Shown here: in pieces, positions 1 to 18,263 of the stretch | Layout: the number at the start of each line of letters is the position of its first letter | Position numbering within the stretch: the first letter of the stretch is position 1 | From: Actinoplanes flavus | GTDB lineage: Bacteria > Actinomycetota > Actinomycetes > Mycobacteriales > Micromonosporaceae | DNA: 64,000 nt | NCBI RefSeq assembly: GCF_017592555.1 | Contig: NZ_JAGFNS010000015.1 | Span: forward strand, 1-64,000 | Direction of reading: 5' to 3' | Notes under the pieces: model-generated | What the model was told of the DNA's origin: nothing | Database searches by the model: none | What the model saw: the letters and a program-made list of their open reading frames with translations, nothing else | Program-made: the position numbers and the translations under genes

Positions 1-3000
1 CCTGGTCGTCGGAACGGCCCAGGTACTCGACCACCCCGTCACCCCGCCAGCGGACCACGTCACCCGACCGGTACAGCCGGGAGCCGGCCGGACCGTACGG
101 GTCCGGCACGAACCGCTGGGCGGTCAGGCCGGGACGGTCCACATAGCCCTGCGCCACACCGGTGCCGCCGACGCAGAGTTCACCGAGGGCGCCGACCGGC
201 ACCTGGTTGAGGCGCTCGTCGAGAACCCGCATCACCATGCCGGGCAGCGGGGCGCCGATCGGCACCACGCCCGTGCCCGGGTCGGCGGGCACCCGGTGAA
301 TGCAGGTGCCGACGCTGGCCTCGGTGGGGCCGTACTCGTTCACGATCCGGCCGGACGGCGAGTAGCGGCTCGCCAGCGCGCCGGGCAGCGCCTCGCCGGC
401 GACCACCATGACACCCGCCAGGGCGGTGACCTGCTCCGGAGTGAGCTGGTGGGAGAGCACCTCGAGGTGGCCCGGGGTGAGCTTGAGGAAGGCGAACGGT
501 CCGGCCGAGTGCAGGCGTGCGCCCAGTTCGGACAAGTCCAGGTCCTGGGGCAGCATCTCGACCGGCTGACCCGCCAGCAGCGGCGCCCACACGTTCGGCA
601 CCACCAGGTCGAAGGCGACCGAGGAGAAGACCGCGCCACCGGTGCCGCCGCCGATCTCCGAGCCGGCCACCGCCAGGTCCCGGACCGCCCAGCCGACGTG
701 GTTGGCGAGGCCCCGGTGCGGGACCGCGACACCCTTCGGCTTACCGGTCGAACCGGAGGTGTAGATGACGTAGGCCAGCTCGTCCGGGTCGACCTCGACC
801 GGGGTGAAGGCCACCGGCTCCAGGCCCTCGACCCGGACCACCGGGCCGCCGAACGTGGTGTCCGCGTCGGTGACCAGGGCGGCCGCGCCGTCCAGCATGG
901 ACAGCGCGCGAGCCGCCGGGAAGGCCGGGTCGACCGGCACGTAGGCGGCACCGGCGAACCAGACACCCAGCATCGCGGCGTGCAGCCACGGACCCCGGTC
1001 GACCAGCACACCCACCCGGTCGCCACGGGACACGCCCGCCTCCCGGAGTCGCGCGGCGACCGCGCCGGCCCGGCCCAGCAGGTCGGCGAAGGTCACCTCG
1101 AAGCCGCTGCCGCGGACGGCGAGCGCCCTCGGCGTACGGGCGGCCTGCTCGGCGAGGGCCAGCGGCACCGGCTTCCCGGTGACCGTGCCCTCGGCGGCCG
1201 GCTCCCACCCGGCGATCCGGGTGACGTCGGCGGCGGGCAGGAACACCCGGGTGGCGTCACCCTCCGGGTCGGCGGCCATCGCCTCCAGCACCTGGCGGTA
1301 CATCGAGGCGAGACGGTCGGCGTGGTCGCGGGACAGGATCGACGTACGGGTCTTGAGGGTGAGACCGCCGTTGGAGGTGGTGACGGTCAGCCCGAACTCG
1401 TTGGTGCCGGTGCCGAAGCCGGCCGCCAGGTCGATCCGTTCGCCGTCCAGGTTGTGGAAGTCCTGGTAGTTGAAGATGACGTCGACGAGCCGCCCGGTGC
1501 CGCCGGCCAGCCGGGAGACCCCGGCCATCGGGTAGCGGCGGTGCGGCCACATGGCCACCTCGGCGTCGAACACCGCGCGGACCAGCTGCCGCCAGGTGGC
1601 GGCCGACCGGTCGTACGGGACGGGCAGGGTGTTGAGGAACATGCCGTGCACCCGGTCCGCGCCGAGCACCTCCAGCCGGGTGTCGCAGACCAGGCCGGCG
1701 TGGAAGGCCGGCTCGTTGGTGAGCTGGCTGAGCACCTTGAGGTGGGCGGCGAGCAGCACGCTCTTCACCGACGTCCGGGAGCTCATGGCGAGCCCGCGCA
1801 GCGGCCCCTCCAGGTCCATGGCCGGAACCGTGATCTGGTAGGCCTCGTCCGGCCCGGTCGTGTCGCCCCAGGCGGGCAGGCGGAACGGCATCCGGTCGTC
1901 GACGACGCCCTGCCAGAACTCCCGGTGCGCCGGGGACTCCAGCGCGGCCAGCTCGGCGGCGACCGTGTCGGCGAACCGGACCCCGAGGGCGTCCGGCCGC
2001 GCCGGGGTGGCGCCGTCACGCAGCGCCCGGTAGCAGTCGACCAGCTCCATCAGCATCTCGTGCTGACTCCAGCCCTCGGTGATCATGTGGGACCGGGACA
2101 GCGCCAGCCACCAGCCGTCGTCCGCCACCAGGGCGCCGATCCGCAGCTGCGGGACGGCGGCCGGGTCGATCGGCCGGGACTGCTCGCCGGTGACGTAGTC
2201 GTTCAGCGCGGCCTGGAGCGCCGCGTCGTCCAGGCCGCGCAGGTCGACCACGCCGACCGGCGGCTCGGCCCGTTCGTGCACCAGCTGGAGCGGAATCGAG
2301 TAGGTGGACAGGTCGAACGACGTCCGCAGCGCCTCGTGCCGGGCGCAGACGGCCCGGACCGCGGCCCGCAGCGCGTCCACGTCGAACGGCGCGTCGTCGA
2401 TCACCTTGTAGCCGCCGGTGCTGTGGTAGTGCGCCACCTCGCCGGCCTCCAGCTCGAACAGCATGCCGGCCTGCGCCTGGAGCATCGGGTAGGCGTCCGC
2501 CACCCCGTCCGGCACGAGCCGCCGGTCCGCCTCGCTGATCAGCGCGAACGGCGCGGTGGCCCGGTGCGGCTCGGCCGGCGCGGTCCGGCTGCCGATCAGC
2601 TCGGCGAGCCCGGCGACGGTACGCCGTTCGAACACGTCGGTGACCGAGATGTCGTGGCCGGCCGCCCGGACCGCGCCGACCAGGCTGACCGCCCGGATCG
2701 AGTCACCGCCCAGGTCGAAGAACGAGTCCTCGACACCGGCCTGCGGCAGGTCCAGAACCTGCGCCCAGACCAGGGCGAGCTGCTGCTCCAGCGGGGTGCG
2801 GGGGGCGACGCCGGTGGCGGCCGGGAGCTGTCCGCCGTCCGGGGCGGGCAGGGCCCGCTTGTCCAGCTTGCCGTTGGTGGTCAGCGGGATCGCGTCGATC
2901 TCGACCAGGGCGGCCGGGACCATGTAGTCGGGCAGGGTGCGGGAGATGGTCTCGCGGATCGCCCGGGTGTCCGGGCGGCCGGCGGCCGGGACCAGATAGC

Positions 3001-6000
3001 CGACCAGGCGACCGTCGGCCAGGACGGTGACCGCCTCACGGACGCCGTCACAGGCGGACAGGGCCGCGCTGATCTCGCCCAGCTCGATGCGGAAGCCGCG
3101 GATCTTGACCTGGTCGTCGGCCCGGCCCAGGAATTCGAGCCTGCCCTCGGTCGTCCAGCGAGCCAGGTCACCGCTGCGGTACATGCGGGTGCCGGGCTCG
3201 CCGAACGGGTCCGGCACGAACCGCTGCGCGGTCAGCGACGGGCGGCCCAGGTAACCCCGGGCCACACCGGGACCGGCGACGTAGATCTCGCCGGGCACAC
3301 CGATCGGGACCGGCTGACCAGCCTGGTCGAGCAGGTAGACCGACAGGTCCGGCAGGGCCACACCGGCCGGGCTCACCGACGGGTTGATCAAGTCTTGTGC
3401 AGTCAACTCGTGCACGGTCACGTGGACCGTGGTCTCGGTGATGCCGTACATGTTGACCAGCGCCACCTTGCCGGCCCACGGCTGGATCTCGGCGATCTCC
3501 AACTTCTCGCCACCGAACACCACCGACCGGAGCGACAACCGCTCGTCACCCGCGAACGGGGTCAGCGACCGGAACGCGGTCGGGGTCTGCGAGAGGACGG
3601 TGACCTTCTCGTCGGCTAGGAGCTGGAAGAAGTCCTCCGGCGAGCGGGCGACCGAGCGCGGCACGACCACGACCGTGCCGCCGTACATCAGCGCGCCCCA
3701 CATCTCGAAGACCGAGAAGTCGAAGGCGTACGAGTGCACCATCGACCAGACGTCGTCGCTCCGGATGCCCAGCTCGGTGCGGCACACCTCCATCAGGCGA
3801 ACCACGTTGGCGTGGGTGAGCATGCAGCCCTTCGGGCGGCCCGTCGAGCCGGAGGTGTAGATCGTGTAGATCACGTTGTCCGGCGTGGCGACCGTCGGCG
3901 GGTTGTCGGTCCGCCCTTCCTCCGTGTCGTCCAGAATGATCAACTTGCCGTTGAACACTTCGGACAACCCCGGCGCCAGCTCGGGGGACGTCACGACGAT
4001 CCCGGCTCCCGCGTCCTGCACCACGTAGCCCAGGCGCTCCATCGGGTTGGCCGGGTCCAGCGGCAGGTAACCGGCGCCGGACTTGAGCACACCCAGCAGG
4101 GCCGGCATCAGCTCCGGGCCGCGCTCCAGGTGCACACCGACCAGGTCCTCCGGGCCCACCCCGGCGTCACGCAGCAGCCACGCCAGACGGTTCGCGCGGG
4201 CATTGACCTCGCCGTACGTCAGGCGGGACTCCCCCGCCACCACTGCCAGCGCTTCCGGGTTCTCCGCCACACGAGCTTCGAAGAACTCGTGCGCCAGCCT
4301 GTCTGCTGACGGCCCGGCGACCGGCGGGACCACCACGGCGGCCCGCTCGGCCGGCGGCAGGTACGTGGCCCGCGCGTCCCCGCCCGTACCGTCGGCGGCC
4401 ATGCCCTCCAGGACGGCCCGGTACATGCCGGCGATCCGGTCGATGTTCGCCCGGGACAGCAGGTGGGTGTTGCTGCGCAGGCCGAGGACGCCGCCGATCG
4501 CGGTCACCGCCAGGCCGAACTCCATGGCGGTCCGGTTGATGCCGTTGCCCTCGTCGACCACGTCGCCGTCGTCGAGCAGGTGGAAGTCGAGGTAGCTGAA
4601 GAACGTGTCGATCAGGCGCTGCCCGGCCGACGCGATCGCCGGCATCGGGTAGTTCCGGTGCGGCCAGGCGGCCGCCTCGTCGTCGAACACCCGGCGCACC
4701 AGGTCGCCCCAGGTGGCGGCGTCGCGGGCGGACGGGTGCGGCAGCGTGGTGATGTACATGCCGATCAGCCGCTCGGAGCCCTGGACCTCGGGCCGGACGT
4801 GCCCGACCAGACCGGTGAAGAACCGTTCCGCGCCGGTGAGCTGGCTCAGCACCTTGAGGTGGGCGCCGAGCAGCACCGCCTTGAACGGGACGCCGGCCGT
4901 GGCGGCCAGCTCACGCAGGCCCGGCTCCAGGTCCGCGAAGGAGAACCCGCCGTCGATCCGCTCGGCCGGTACGGTCAGGTCGCCGTGCCAGTCCTCCGGC
5001 AGGGTCAGCGGCTCGTACTCGCCGACCAGCCCGTTCCAGAAGTCGCGGTCGGCGTCCGAGGCGAGCGAGGTCAGCTCGGCCGCGACCGTGTCGGCGAACC
5101 GCACCGGCGGCGCGTCGTAGCCGACCCCGGTCCCGTCGCGCAGCCCGCGCAGCGCCTCCACCAGCTCCTTGAGCAGCTGGTGGTAGCTCCAGCCCTCCAG
5201 CAGCGCGTGGCTCTTGGTGAACGACAGCCGCCACGAGTCGTCGGTCTGCACGTGCACGTTGATCCGCAGCAGCGGCAGCGGCGTCGACAGGTCGAACGGG
5301 TCGCCCCGCTCGGCGGCCGCGAACGCCTCCAGCGTCCCCCGCAGCTCGGCCGGGTCGACGTCGCGCAGGTCGTGGCAGGCCACCGGGATGGTGACGTCGT
5401 GGTGCACGAGCTGCATCGGCACGCTGTAGCCGGTGAGGTCCACCGACGTACGCAGGATGTCGTGCCGCCGCGCGACCAGGGTGACCGCCTCGCGGAACAG
5501 GCCGGCGTCGAACGGCGCGTCGTCGCGGACCAGGAACGACGTGAAGTCGTGGTAGTTGGCCCGCTCCCCGGAGGCGAGCGTCTCGACGAGCATGCCGGTC
5601 TGCGTGCGCAGCAGCGGGTAGGCGTCGTCCAGCCCCTCCGGCAGCCGGGCCCGGTCCTCGTCGCTGATCAGCTCGAACGGGGCCACCGCGCGTACCGGGG
5701 TGGGTTGTTGGACGGTGTCGCCGGTCGCCGACGCGCACAGCGCCGCCACCGTGGTGTGCTCGAAGACGTCCAGCACGCCGACCGCGAAGCCGGCCGCCTG
5801 GAGCGCGCCGACCAGGCTGACCGCCCGGATCGAGTCGCCGCCCAGCTCGAAGAAGTCGTCCTCGACGCCGACCCGCTCCAGCTTGAGCGCGTGCGCCCAG
5901 ATCTCCGCCATCCGCTGTTCGCCGGGCGTGCGCGGGGCGACGTACCGGTCGTTGTCGTAGGTCTGTTCGCCGGGCGCGGGAAGCGCGCGGCGGTCGAGTT

Positions 6001-9000
6001 TGCCGTTGTTGGTCAGCGGGATCGCGTCGATCTCGACGAACGCGGCCGGGACCATGTACTCGGGCAGGGTGCGGGCGAGGGTCTCGCGGATAGCCCGCGG
6101 GTCGGGAGTCTGACCGACCAGGTAGCCGACAAGGCGGCCGTCGACCAGCACGGTGACGGCCTCGCGGACGCCGTCGCAGGCGGCCAGGACCGCGCTGATC
6201 TCGCCGAGCTCGATGCGGAAGCCGCGGATCTTCACCTGGTCGTCGGCGCGGCCGAGGAACTCCAGGGTGCCGTCGGTGCGGCGGCGGGCCAGGTCGCCGC
6301 TGCGGTACATGCGGCTGCCGGCCGGGCCGAACGGGTCCGGCACGAACCGCTGCGCGGTCAGCGACGGGCGGCCCAGGTAGCCGCGGGCCACACCCGGGCC
6401 GGCCACGTAGATCTCGCCGCTGACGCCGAAGGGCACCGGGTGCCCGGCCGCGTCGAGCAGGTAGACGGCGAGGTCGGCGAGCGGGTCGCCGACCCGGTTC
6501 ATGCCGGGGTCGGCGATGTCCAGCTCGTCGAGCCGGTGGTAGGTGGTGTGCACCGTGGTCTCGGTGATCCCGTACATGTTGACCAGCGCGACCCGGTCCA
6601 GGCCGACCCGGTCCACCCACGGCTTGAGCTCGGCCACCTCCAGCTTCTCGCCGGCGAAGACGACCGCGCGCAGGGCGAGCCGGTCGATCCGCTCGTCGCC
6701 CTCGCCGGCCGCCGTCACGACCGACCGGAACGCGGTCGGCGTCTGCGACAGGACGGTGACCCGCTGGTTCAGCAGCAGGTCGAGGAAGTCCTCCGGCGAG
6801 CGGGCGACCGAGCGGGGTACGACGACCAGGCGGCCGCCGAACGCCAGCGCGCCCCACATCTCGAAGACGGAGACGTCGAAGGCGTACGAGTGGGCCATCG
6901 ACCACACGTCGGCCTCGGTGAAGGAGTAGTGCTCCTGCGCGGTGTCGAGCAGCCGGGTCACGTTGCGGTGGCTGAGCACCACGCCCTTGGGACGGCCGGT
7001 CGAACCGGAGGTGTAGATGGTGTAGATGACGCCGTCCGGGGTGGACACCCGCGGCGGGTTGTCGGTCCGGCCCTCGGCGGGCGGCAGGACCAGCGTCCCG
7101 TCGAACACGTCGGCCAGGCCGGGCGCCAGCTCGGGCGAGGTGATGACGATCTCCGCGCCCGCGTCCGCCAGCACGTAGCCGAGGCGCTCCAGCGGGTTGG
7201 CCGGGTCCAGCGGCAGGTAACCGGCGCCCGACTTGAGCACACCCAGCAGCGTCGGGACCAGGTCCACGCCGCGTTCCAGGTGCACGCCGACCAGGTCCTC
7301 CGGGCCCACCCCGGCGTCGCGCAGCAGCCACGCGAGACGGTTGGCACGGGCGTTGACCTCGGCGTACGTCAGCTCGACGGCACCCGCCACCACCGCGATC
7401 GCGTCCGGGTTCGCCGCGGCACGCGCCTCGAACAGCTCGTGGGCGAGCACGTCGGTCTCCGGCCGGACCGCCGGCGGGGCGGTCAGCGCGGCCCGCTCGG
7501 CCGGTGACAGGTAGACGGTCTGCGCGTCCCCGCGGGCGCCGTCGGCCGCCATGCTCTGGAGCACGGCCCGGTACATGGCGGCCAGGTTGTCGGCGGCGGC
7601 GGTCGTCAGGTGGCGGCGGTTGGCGGTCAGGATCAGGTAGCCGGCCCGGGACGCGACGGTCAGCGGGAACTCGGTCGGGCTGTCGTCCATGCCCGAGGCC
7701 GCGTCCACCACCTCGGTGTCGAGCTGACGGAAGTCCTGGTAGTTGAAGTAGACGTCCATGATCCGGCCGCTGCCCTGCCACTCGCGCAGCACGGCCGGCA
7801 GCGGGAAGCGGCGGTGGCCCCACAGGTCCACCTCGGCCGCGAACACGTCCCGGACCAGGTCACCCCAGGTGCGGGCGCCACGGGCGTACGGGAAGGGAAG
7901 GGTGTTGAGGAACATGCCGTACACCCGGTCGGCGCCGGTCACCTCGGGCCGGACGTCGCAGACCAGCCCGCTGTGGAACGACTCCTCCTCGGTGAGCTGG
8001 CTCATCACCTTGAGGTGGGCGGCGAGCATGACGGCCTTCATCGAGGTGTCGGTCGCGGCGGCCAGCGCGCGCAGCCCGGACTCCAGGTCACGCCAGGAGA
8101 AACCGGTCTTGTACGGGGCCGCCGCCGGCGCCTCCGGGTCACCCCAGCTCGCCGGCAGGCTCAGCGGGGCGTGCGAGCGGACCAGGTCCCGCCAGTAGGC
8201 GCGGTCGTCCTCCGAGTCCAGGGCGGCCAGCTCACCGGCGATCGCGTCGGCGAACCGGATCGGCGGCGCCGCCACCTGCTCCGGGGTGTTCCCGGCCCGC
8301 AGCGTCAGGTACGTGGTGACGAACTCCATGAGCAGCGAGTGGTAGCTCCAGCCCTCGAGGATCGGGTGGCACTCGACCAGTGAGAGCCACCAGCCGCCGA
8401 GTCCGGTGGTGGTGTGCGCGTGGAACCGCATCAGGCCCGGGACGCTCATGTCGAACGGGTTGGCCCGCTCGCGTACCCCGAACTCCTGAACCTCGGTGCG
8501 CACCTGCTCGGCGGTCATCCCGGAGCAGTCCCAGACGTCGGTGGTCATCTCGGCGTGGGCGTGCACCAGCTGCATCGGGCGGGAGTACGCGGTCAGCTCG
8601 ATCGAGGTGCGCAGGACGTCGTGCCGGGCCAGCACGATCCGCCCGGCCTCGGCGAACGCGCCCGGCACGAACGGCTGGTCGTCGTGGATCCAGTACGCCG
8701 ACACGTTGTGGTAGTTGTTCTGCCCGTCGTCGGTCAGCATCTCGATGACCATGCCGAGTTGGTTCTGGCCGAGCGGGTAGGCGTCGACGATCCCGTCCGG
8801 CAGCAGGGCCCGGTCCGCCTCGTCGATCAGCTCGAACGGCCGCACCGGCCGGTAGGCGGCGTCCGCGCTCGCCTCGCCGGCGAACTCGACCAGCCGGGCC
8901 ACCGTACGGTGCTCGAACACGTCCCGGACGCTGACCCGGTAGCCGGCCTCGCGCAGCGCGCCGACCAGCGCCACCGCCCGCATCGAGTCGCCGCCCAGCT

Positions 9001-12000
9001 CGAAGAAGCTGTCGGTGACCCCGACCCGGTCGGCGCCGAGCACGGCACGCCAGACCGCGGCGACGGCCTCCTCGGCGGGGGTGCGGGGCGCCACGTACTC
9101 GCCCGCGCTCCGCAACTGGGCGCCGTCCGGGGCGGGCAGGGCCCGCTTGTCCAGCTTGCCGTTCGCGGTGAGCGGGATGCCGTCGATCTCGACCAGGGCG
9201 GCCGGGACCATGTAGTCGGGCAGGGTGCGGGCCAGTTCCTCGCGGACGGCGGCCCGGTCCAGGTCGCCCTCGGTGACCAGGTAGCCGACCAGGCGGTCGC
9301 CGGCCAGGACGGTGACCGCCTCACGGACACCCGCACAGGCCGAGAGAGCGGCGGAGACCTCACCCAGCTCGATGCGGAAGCCGCGGATCTTGACCTGGTC
9401 GTCGGCGCGGCCCAGGAATTCGAGCCTGCCCTCGGTCGTCCAGCGGGCCAGGTCACCGCTGCGGTACATGCGGGTGCCGGGCTCGCCGAACGGGTCCGGC
9501 ACGAACCGCTGCGCCGTCAGCGACGCACGGCCCAGGTAACCCCGGGCCACACCCGGACCGGCCACATAGATCTCGCCGGGCACACCGATCGGGACCGGCT
9601 GACCAGCCTGGTCCAGCAGGTACACCGACAGGTCCGGCAGCGCCACGCCCGCCGGGCTCACCGACGGGTTGATCAAGTCACGTTCAGTCAACTCGTGCAC
9701 CGTCACGTGGACCGTGGTCTCGGTGATGCCGTACATGTTGACCAGCGCCACCGTGCCGGCCCACGGCTGGATCTCGGCGATCTCCAACTTCTCGCCACCG
9801 AACACCACCGACCTGAGCGACAGGCGCTCGTCACCCGCGAACGGGGTCAACGACCGGAACGCCGTCGGCGTCTGCGACAAAACGGTGACCTTCTCGTCCA
9901 CCAGCAACTGGAAGAAGTCCTCCGGCGACCGCGCCACCGACCGCGGAACCACCACCACCGTGCCGCCGTACATCAACGCACCCCACATCTCGAACACCGA
10001 GAAGTCGAACGCGTACGAATGCACCAGCGACCACACGTCATCCGGCGTGATGCCGAGCTCGGTCCGGCACACCTCCATCAGGCGCACCACGTTGGCGTGC
10101 GTGAGCATGCAGCCCTTCGGCTTACCGGTCGACCCGGAGGTGTAGATCGTGTAGATCACGTTCTCCGGCGTGGCACTCCGGGGCGGGTTGTTCGTCCAGC
10201 CGTCCTCGGGGAGCGTGGTCACCCGGCCGGCGAACACCTCGGTCAGTCCCTCCGCCAGCTCCGGCGAGGTCACCACGATCTTCGCGCCGGCGTCCTCCAG
10301 CACGTAGGCGAGACGCTCCATCGGGTTGGCCGGGTCCAACGGCAGGTAGCCCGCGCCGGACTTGAGCACGCCCAGCAGGGTGGGGATCAGATCCACGCCA
10401 CGGTCCAGGTGCACACCGACCAGGTCCTCGGGCCCCACCCCGGCGTCGCGCAGCAGCCAGGCGAGACGGTTCGCCCGGGCGTTGACCTCCGCGTACGTCA
10501 GACGGGTCTCCCCTGCCACCACGGCGATCGCGTCCGGATTCTCCGCGGCCCGCGCCTCGAAGAACTCGTGCGCCGTCGCCAGGACCGCGGGACCCTCGAC
10601 CGGCGGCACCACCACGGCGGCCCGCTCGGCCGGGCTGAGGATCTCGATGTGCGACAGCCGGGTCTCCGGGTCGGTGACGGCGGCGGCCAGGACCCGCTGG
10701 AAGGCGCCGGCCAGCCGGGACGCGGTGGCCGGGTCGAACAGCGCGGTCGCGTACTGGAGGCGGCCGTGGATCGTGCCGTCCGGGCGCTCCTGCATCTGGA
10801 GGGTGAGGTCGTACTTCGCGATGCCGTCGTCGTCGCCGAACGGCTCGGCGGTCAGGCCGGCGAACTGGAGCACGTCCAGGCGGTACTCGTGCAGGGTGAA
10901 CGCGGCCTGGAAGATCGGCGTACGGGACTGGTCGCGGTCCGGCTGGAGCTCGTCGACCAGCCGTGCGAACGGCACGGCGTGGTGGTCGAACCCGTCCAGC
11001 ACCATGCTCCGGCCCCGGCGCAGCAACTCGGCGAAGGAGCCGTCGCACTCGGCCCGCATGACGAGCGTGTTGATGCAGTAGCCGAAGACCCGCTGGAGGT
11101 CGGCGTGGGTGCGCCCGGAGACCACCGTGCCGACCGCGACGTCGTCGGTGCCGCTGAACCGGGACAGCATCGCCTGGTACGCGCTGAGCAGCACGGTGAA
11201 GGTGGTGGTGTCGAACTCGCGGGCCCGCGCCCGGACCAGGTCGGCGAGCTCGGCCGGGACGTCGAACACCACGTCGGCGCCGTCGTGGCTACGGACCGGC
11301 GGGCGGGGCCGGTCGATCGGCAGCGAGATCGGCTCCAGTCCGGCCAGCCGCTCCCGCCAGTAGGCGAGTTCCCGCTCGCCACGCTCGCCGGCCAGTTCCC
11401 GGCCCTGCCACTGGGCGAAGTCGGCGTACTGCACCGGCAGCTCGGGCAGCGCCGGCGTCCCGCCGTGAAGCAGCGCGTTGTACGCCTCGCTCAGCTCGGC
11501 GCCGAACATCCGGGTCGACCAGGCGTCGCAGGCGACGTGGTGGAAGACGACCGCCAGCACGTGGTGGTCGTCGCCGAGCCGCAGCAGCGCGCCGCGGACC
11601 GGCCAGTCGGCGGCCAGGTCGAACGGCGCCTGGAGGTCCCGGCGGAGGAACGCCTCGACGTCGGCCTCGGTCCGGCCGGTCAGATCGATCTCGGGCAGGG
11701 CGACCGGGCGGGGCGCGTCGATGACCTGCACCGGCTCGACACCGCGCAGCTCGATCCGGGTACGCAGCACCTCGTGCCGGGCGCAGACGTGCTCCCAGGC
11801 CCGGCGCAGCGCGTCGGTGTCGAGCCGGCCGCGCAGCCGCATCATCAGCGGAACCAGGTACTCGACGCTGGACGGGTCCAACCGGCTGAGGAACCACATC
11901 TGCTGCTGGCCGTGGCTGAGCGGCAGTACGCCGTCGCGGCCGGCGCGCGGAATCGTGTCGCGGCGGGCCGTGCCGGACTGCCCGGCCAGCCGCTTGCGCA

Positions 12001-12048
12001 GCAACTCCGCGCGGAGGTCGGCGACGTTCCTGGTGGACTGCTGGGCGG

Positions 12049-12052
<4 letters not shown>
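1..12052 (-). CDS. Giant nonribosomal peptide synthetase, modules C-A-T x3 then C-A, 3' end outside window
   Basis: The frame is open from ATG at 12052 to the left edge (over 4,000 codons, no stop). Its ATG overlaps the stop of the upstream NRPS (ATGA), so the two are translationally coupled. Approximate landmarks: C1 HHVACDAWS (residue 172), A1 A3-motif (640), T1 GGDS (1022), C2 CHPILEGWS (1229), A2 (1682), T2 (2073), C3 SHALLEGWS (2284), A3 (2734), T3 (3116), C4 SHMITEGWS (3321), A4 (3766). The window ends just after the A8-like part of A4. Specificity codes read by eye: A1 and A3 DFFSVGMVH (threonine-like), A2 DVFSVAMVH, A4 DLPKVAEVG (Asn/Asp-like). I see no epimerisation domain. C2-C4 lack the first His and Asp of HHxxxDG but keep the second His. 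Frame was checked at C1, A1, C2, A2, C3, C4 and A4. Confidence 0.95.
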
Positions 12053-16989
<4,937 letters not shown>

Positions 16990-17022
16990 GGCAGTGCTGT
17001 CTCCTTAAGAACGGATCGGATG

Positions 17023-17229
17023 TCAGGCGGCGGCCTGCTCGGCCATGCGGCGGCGCAGGCTGGCCGGGCGCATGTCGGTCCACACCGTCTCGATGTGTGC
17101 CAGGCACTCGTCCTGGCTGCCGGTGAAGCCCTCGGCGGTCCAGCCGGCGGGCAGGTCACGGTCGTTCCACCAGATCGAGTACTGCTCCTCGTCGTTGCGG
17201 ACGACGCGGTGGGTGTTCTGCTCGGACAT
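17023..17229 (-). CDS. MbtH-like NRPS accessory protein
   Basis: 68 residues, normal for the family. MbtH-like proteins bind adenylation domains and help them fold or activate amino acids. The family signature is visible: N-D-E-E-Q-Y-S-I-W, then LPAGW, then S-x-D-E-C-L-A-H-I-x-x-V-W-T-D-M-R-P. The position after the first Trp is Trp rather than the usual Pro. It sits between the hydroxylase gene (37-bp gap) and the first NRPS (33-bp gap), the usual place in such operons. Confidence 0.95.
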   Translation of the reverse strand: MSEQNTHRVVRNDEEQYSIWWNDRDLPAGWTAEGFTGSQDECLAHIETVWTDMRPASLRRRMAEQAAA

Positions 17230-17266
17230 CTGAACTCCTTGTTCGAATCTCTTGCCTACGGATGGG

Positions 17267-18208
17267 TCAGTCGGTCATCGCGACGAGCACGCGGCGGCTG
17301 CCCGTGAAGGACCGCCGGCCGTGCGCGACCAGCAGGTTGTCGAAGACCATGACGTCGCCGACCCGCCAGTCGACGTCGACCGCGTTCTCCAGGCCACGGT
17401 CACGGACCTGGATGACGTACTCGTCGGGGATGGTGCTGCCGTCGGCGAACGTCACGTACTGCGGCAGTTCCTCGGGCGGCAGGATCTGGGCGAGCGCCTT
17501 GGCGGTGTCGTCGCCGAGGGCGGCCGGGTGCCACTGGTCGGACTGGTTGAACCAGACCTCGGTCCCGGTCACCGGGTGCCTGGTGGTGGACGGGCGCGGC
17601 TGCTCGACGTGCAGGCTGCCGTCCCTGCGCCAGGTCCACTCGGCGCCGGCCGTCGACAGGTAGTCGTCGACCGCCGCCCGGTCCTGGGTCTCGAACGTGT
17701 CCTGCCAGCTCTTGCCGAGGCCCTGGCCACCGTGCAGGTTCTGGGTGTAGCGGACCCCACCGGCGAACGCCTCGCGCACCTCGGGGTCGAGCGACTCGAG
17801 CCAGAGCGCGGCGTCCACCAGCGGAGTCGCGCCGCCGGTCTCCGCGGCGATCTGGCAGTAGAACGCCAGCCGGCTGGGCCAGCTGGTGGCGTACGACATC
17901 TCGTTGTGCATGGAGATGGTGAACTCGGACGGGTACTCGGTGGAGGTGTAGAGGTTCGACCCCACCTTGGTGCGCGGCGAGTTGCCGTTGACGTACGCGA
18001 GCCGGCGCGGCAGCAGCCGGTCGAAGACGCCGTCGAGTTCCTCGGGCCGCACTCCGAAACCCCGGAAGACCAGGGCCTTCTCCCGTACGAGGAGGTCGTC
18101 GAGCTCGGCGCCGAGGGCGTCGAGGTGGTTGATGAGGGCCTCGGTCGTCGCCGCGGCCCCGATGTCCTGTGCCGTGATGTCCAACGGCTTCCAGCTCTGC
18201 CCGGCCAT
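17267..18208 (-). CDS. Fe(II)/2-oxoglutarate dioxygenase, TauD/CAS type, SyrP-like amino acid hydroxylase
   Basis: 313 residues. The iron ligands follow the clavaminate-synthase pattern: HNE within MHNEMSY, and a distal His-Gly-Arg in AHGRRSF. The stretch around MHNEMSYATSWPSRLAF resembles SyrP, which beta-hydroxylates carrier-bound Asp, and related Asn/Arg oxygenases. Start chosen for the GGAAGGAA ribosome site just upstream. The first gene of the leftward tauD-mbtH-NRPS operon. Inferred role: beta-hydroxylation of an Asx or Arg-like residue, free or T-bound. Two A domains with Asn/Asp-like codes in the same operon make Asx most likely. Confidence 0.85.
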   Translation of the reverse strand: MAGQSWKPLDITAQDIGAAATTEALINHLDALGAELDDLLVREKALVFRGFGVRPEELDGVFDRLLPRRLAYVNGNSPRTKVGSNLYTSTEYPSEFTISMHNEMSYATSWPSRLAFYCQIAAETGGATPLVDAALWLESLDPEVREAFAGGVRYTQNLHGGQGLGKSWQDTFETQDRAAVDDYLSTAGAEWTWRRDGSLHVEQPRPSTTRHPVTGTEVWFNQSDQWHPAALGDDTAKALAQILPPEELPQYVTFADGSTIPDEYVIQVRDRGLENAVDVDWRVGDVMVFDNLLVAHGRRSFTGSRRVLVAMTD

Positions 18209-18263
18209 CGAAGCGGTTCCTTCCCTGTGGTGGCTGAGGTCGTGCGCAGCGTCCCGCGGCGGG

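Noticed and set aside
296-3619. Long plus-strand open frames opposite the NRPS genes (also 4463-7507, 8414-12463, 12259-17307)
   Set aside because: They are Arg/Gly/His-rich, match no family and run antisense to clear NRPS domains. High GC leaves such frames open by chance.
8341-8400. Apparent frame change in C2 of the giant NRPS
   Set aside because: An earlier reading of the line was wrong. Re-reading the bases gives one continuous frame through C2.
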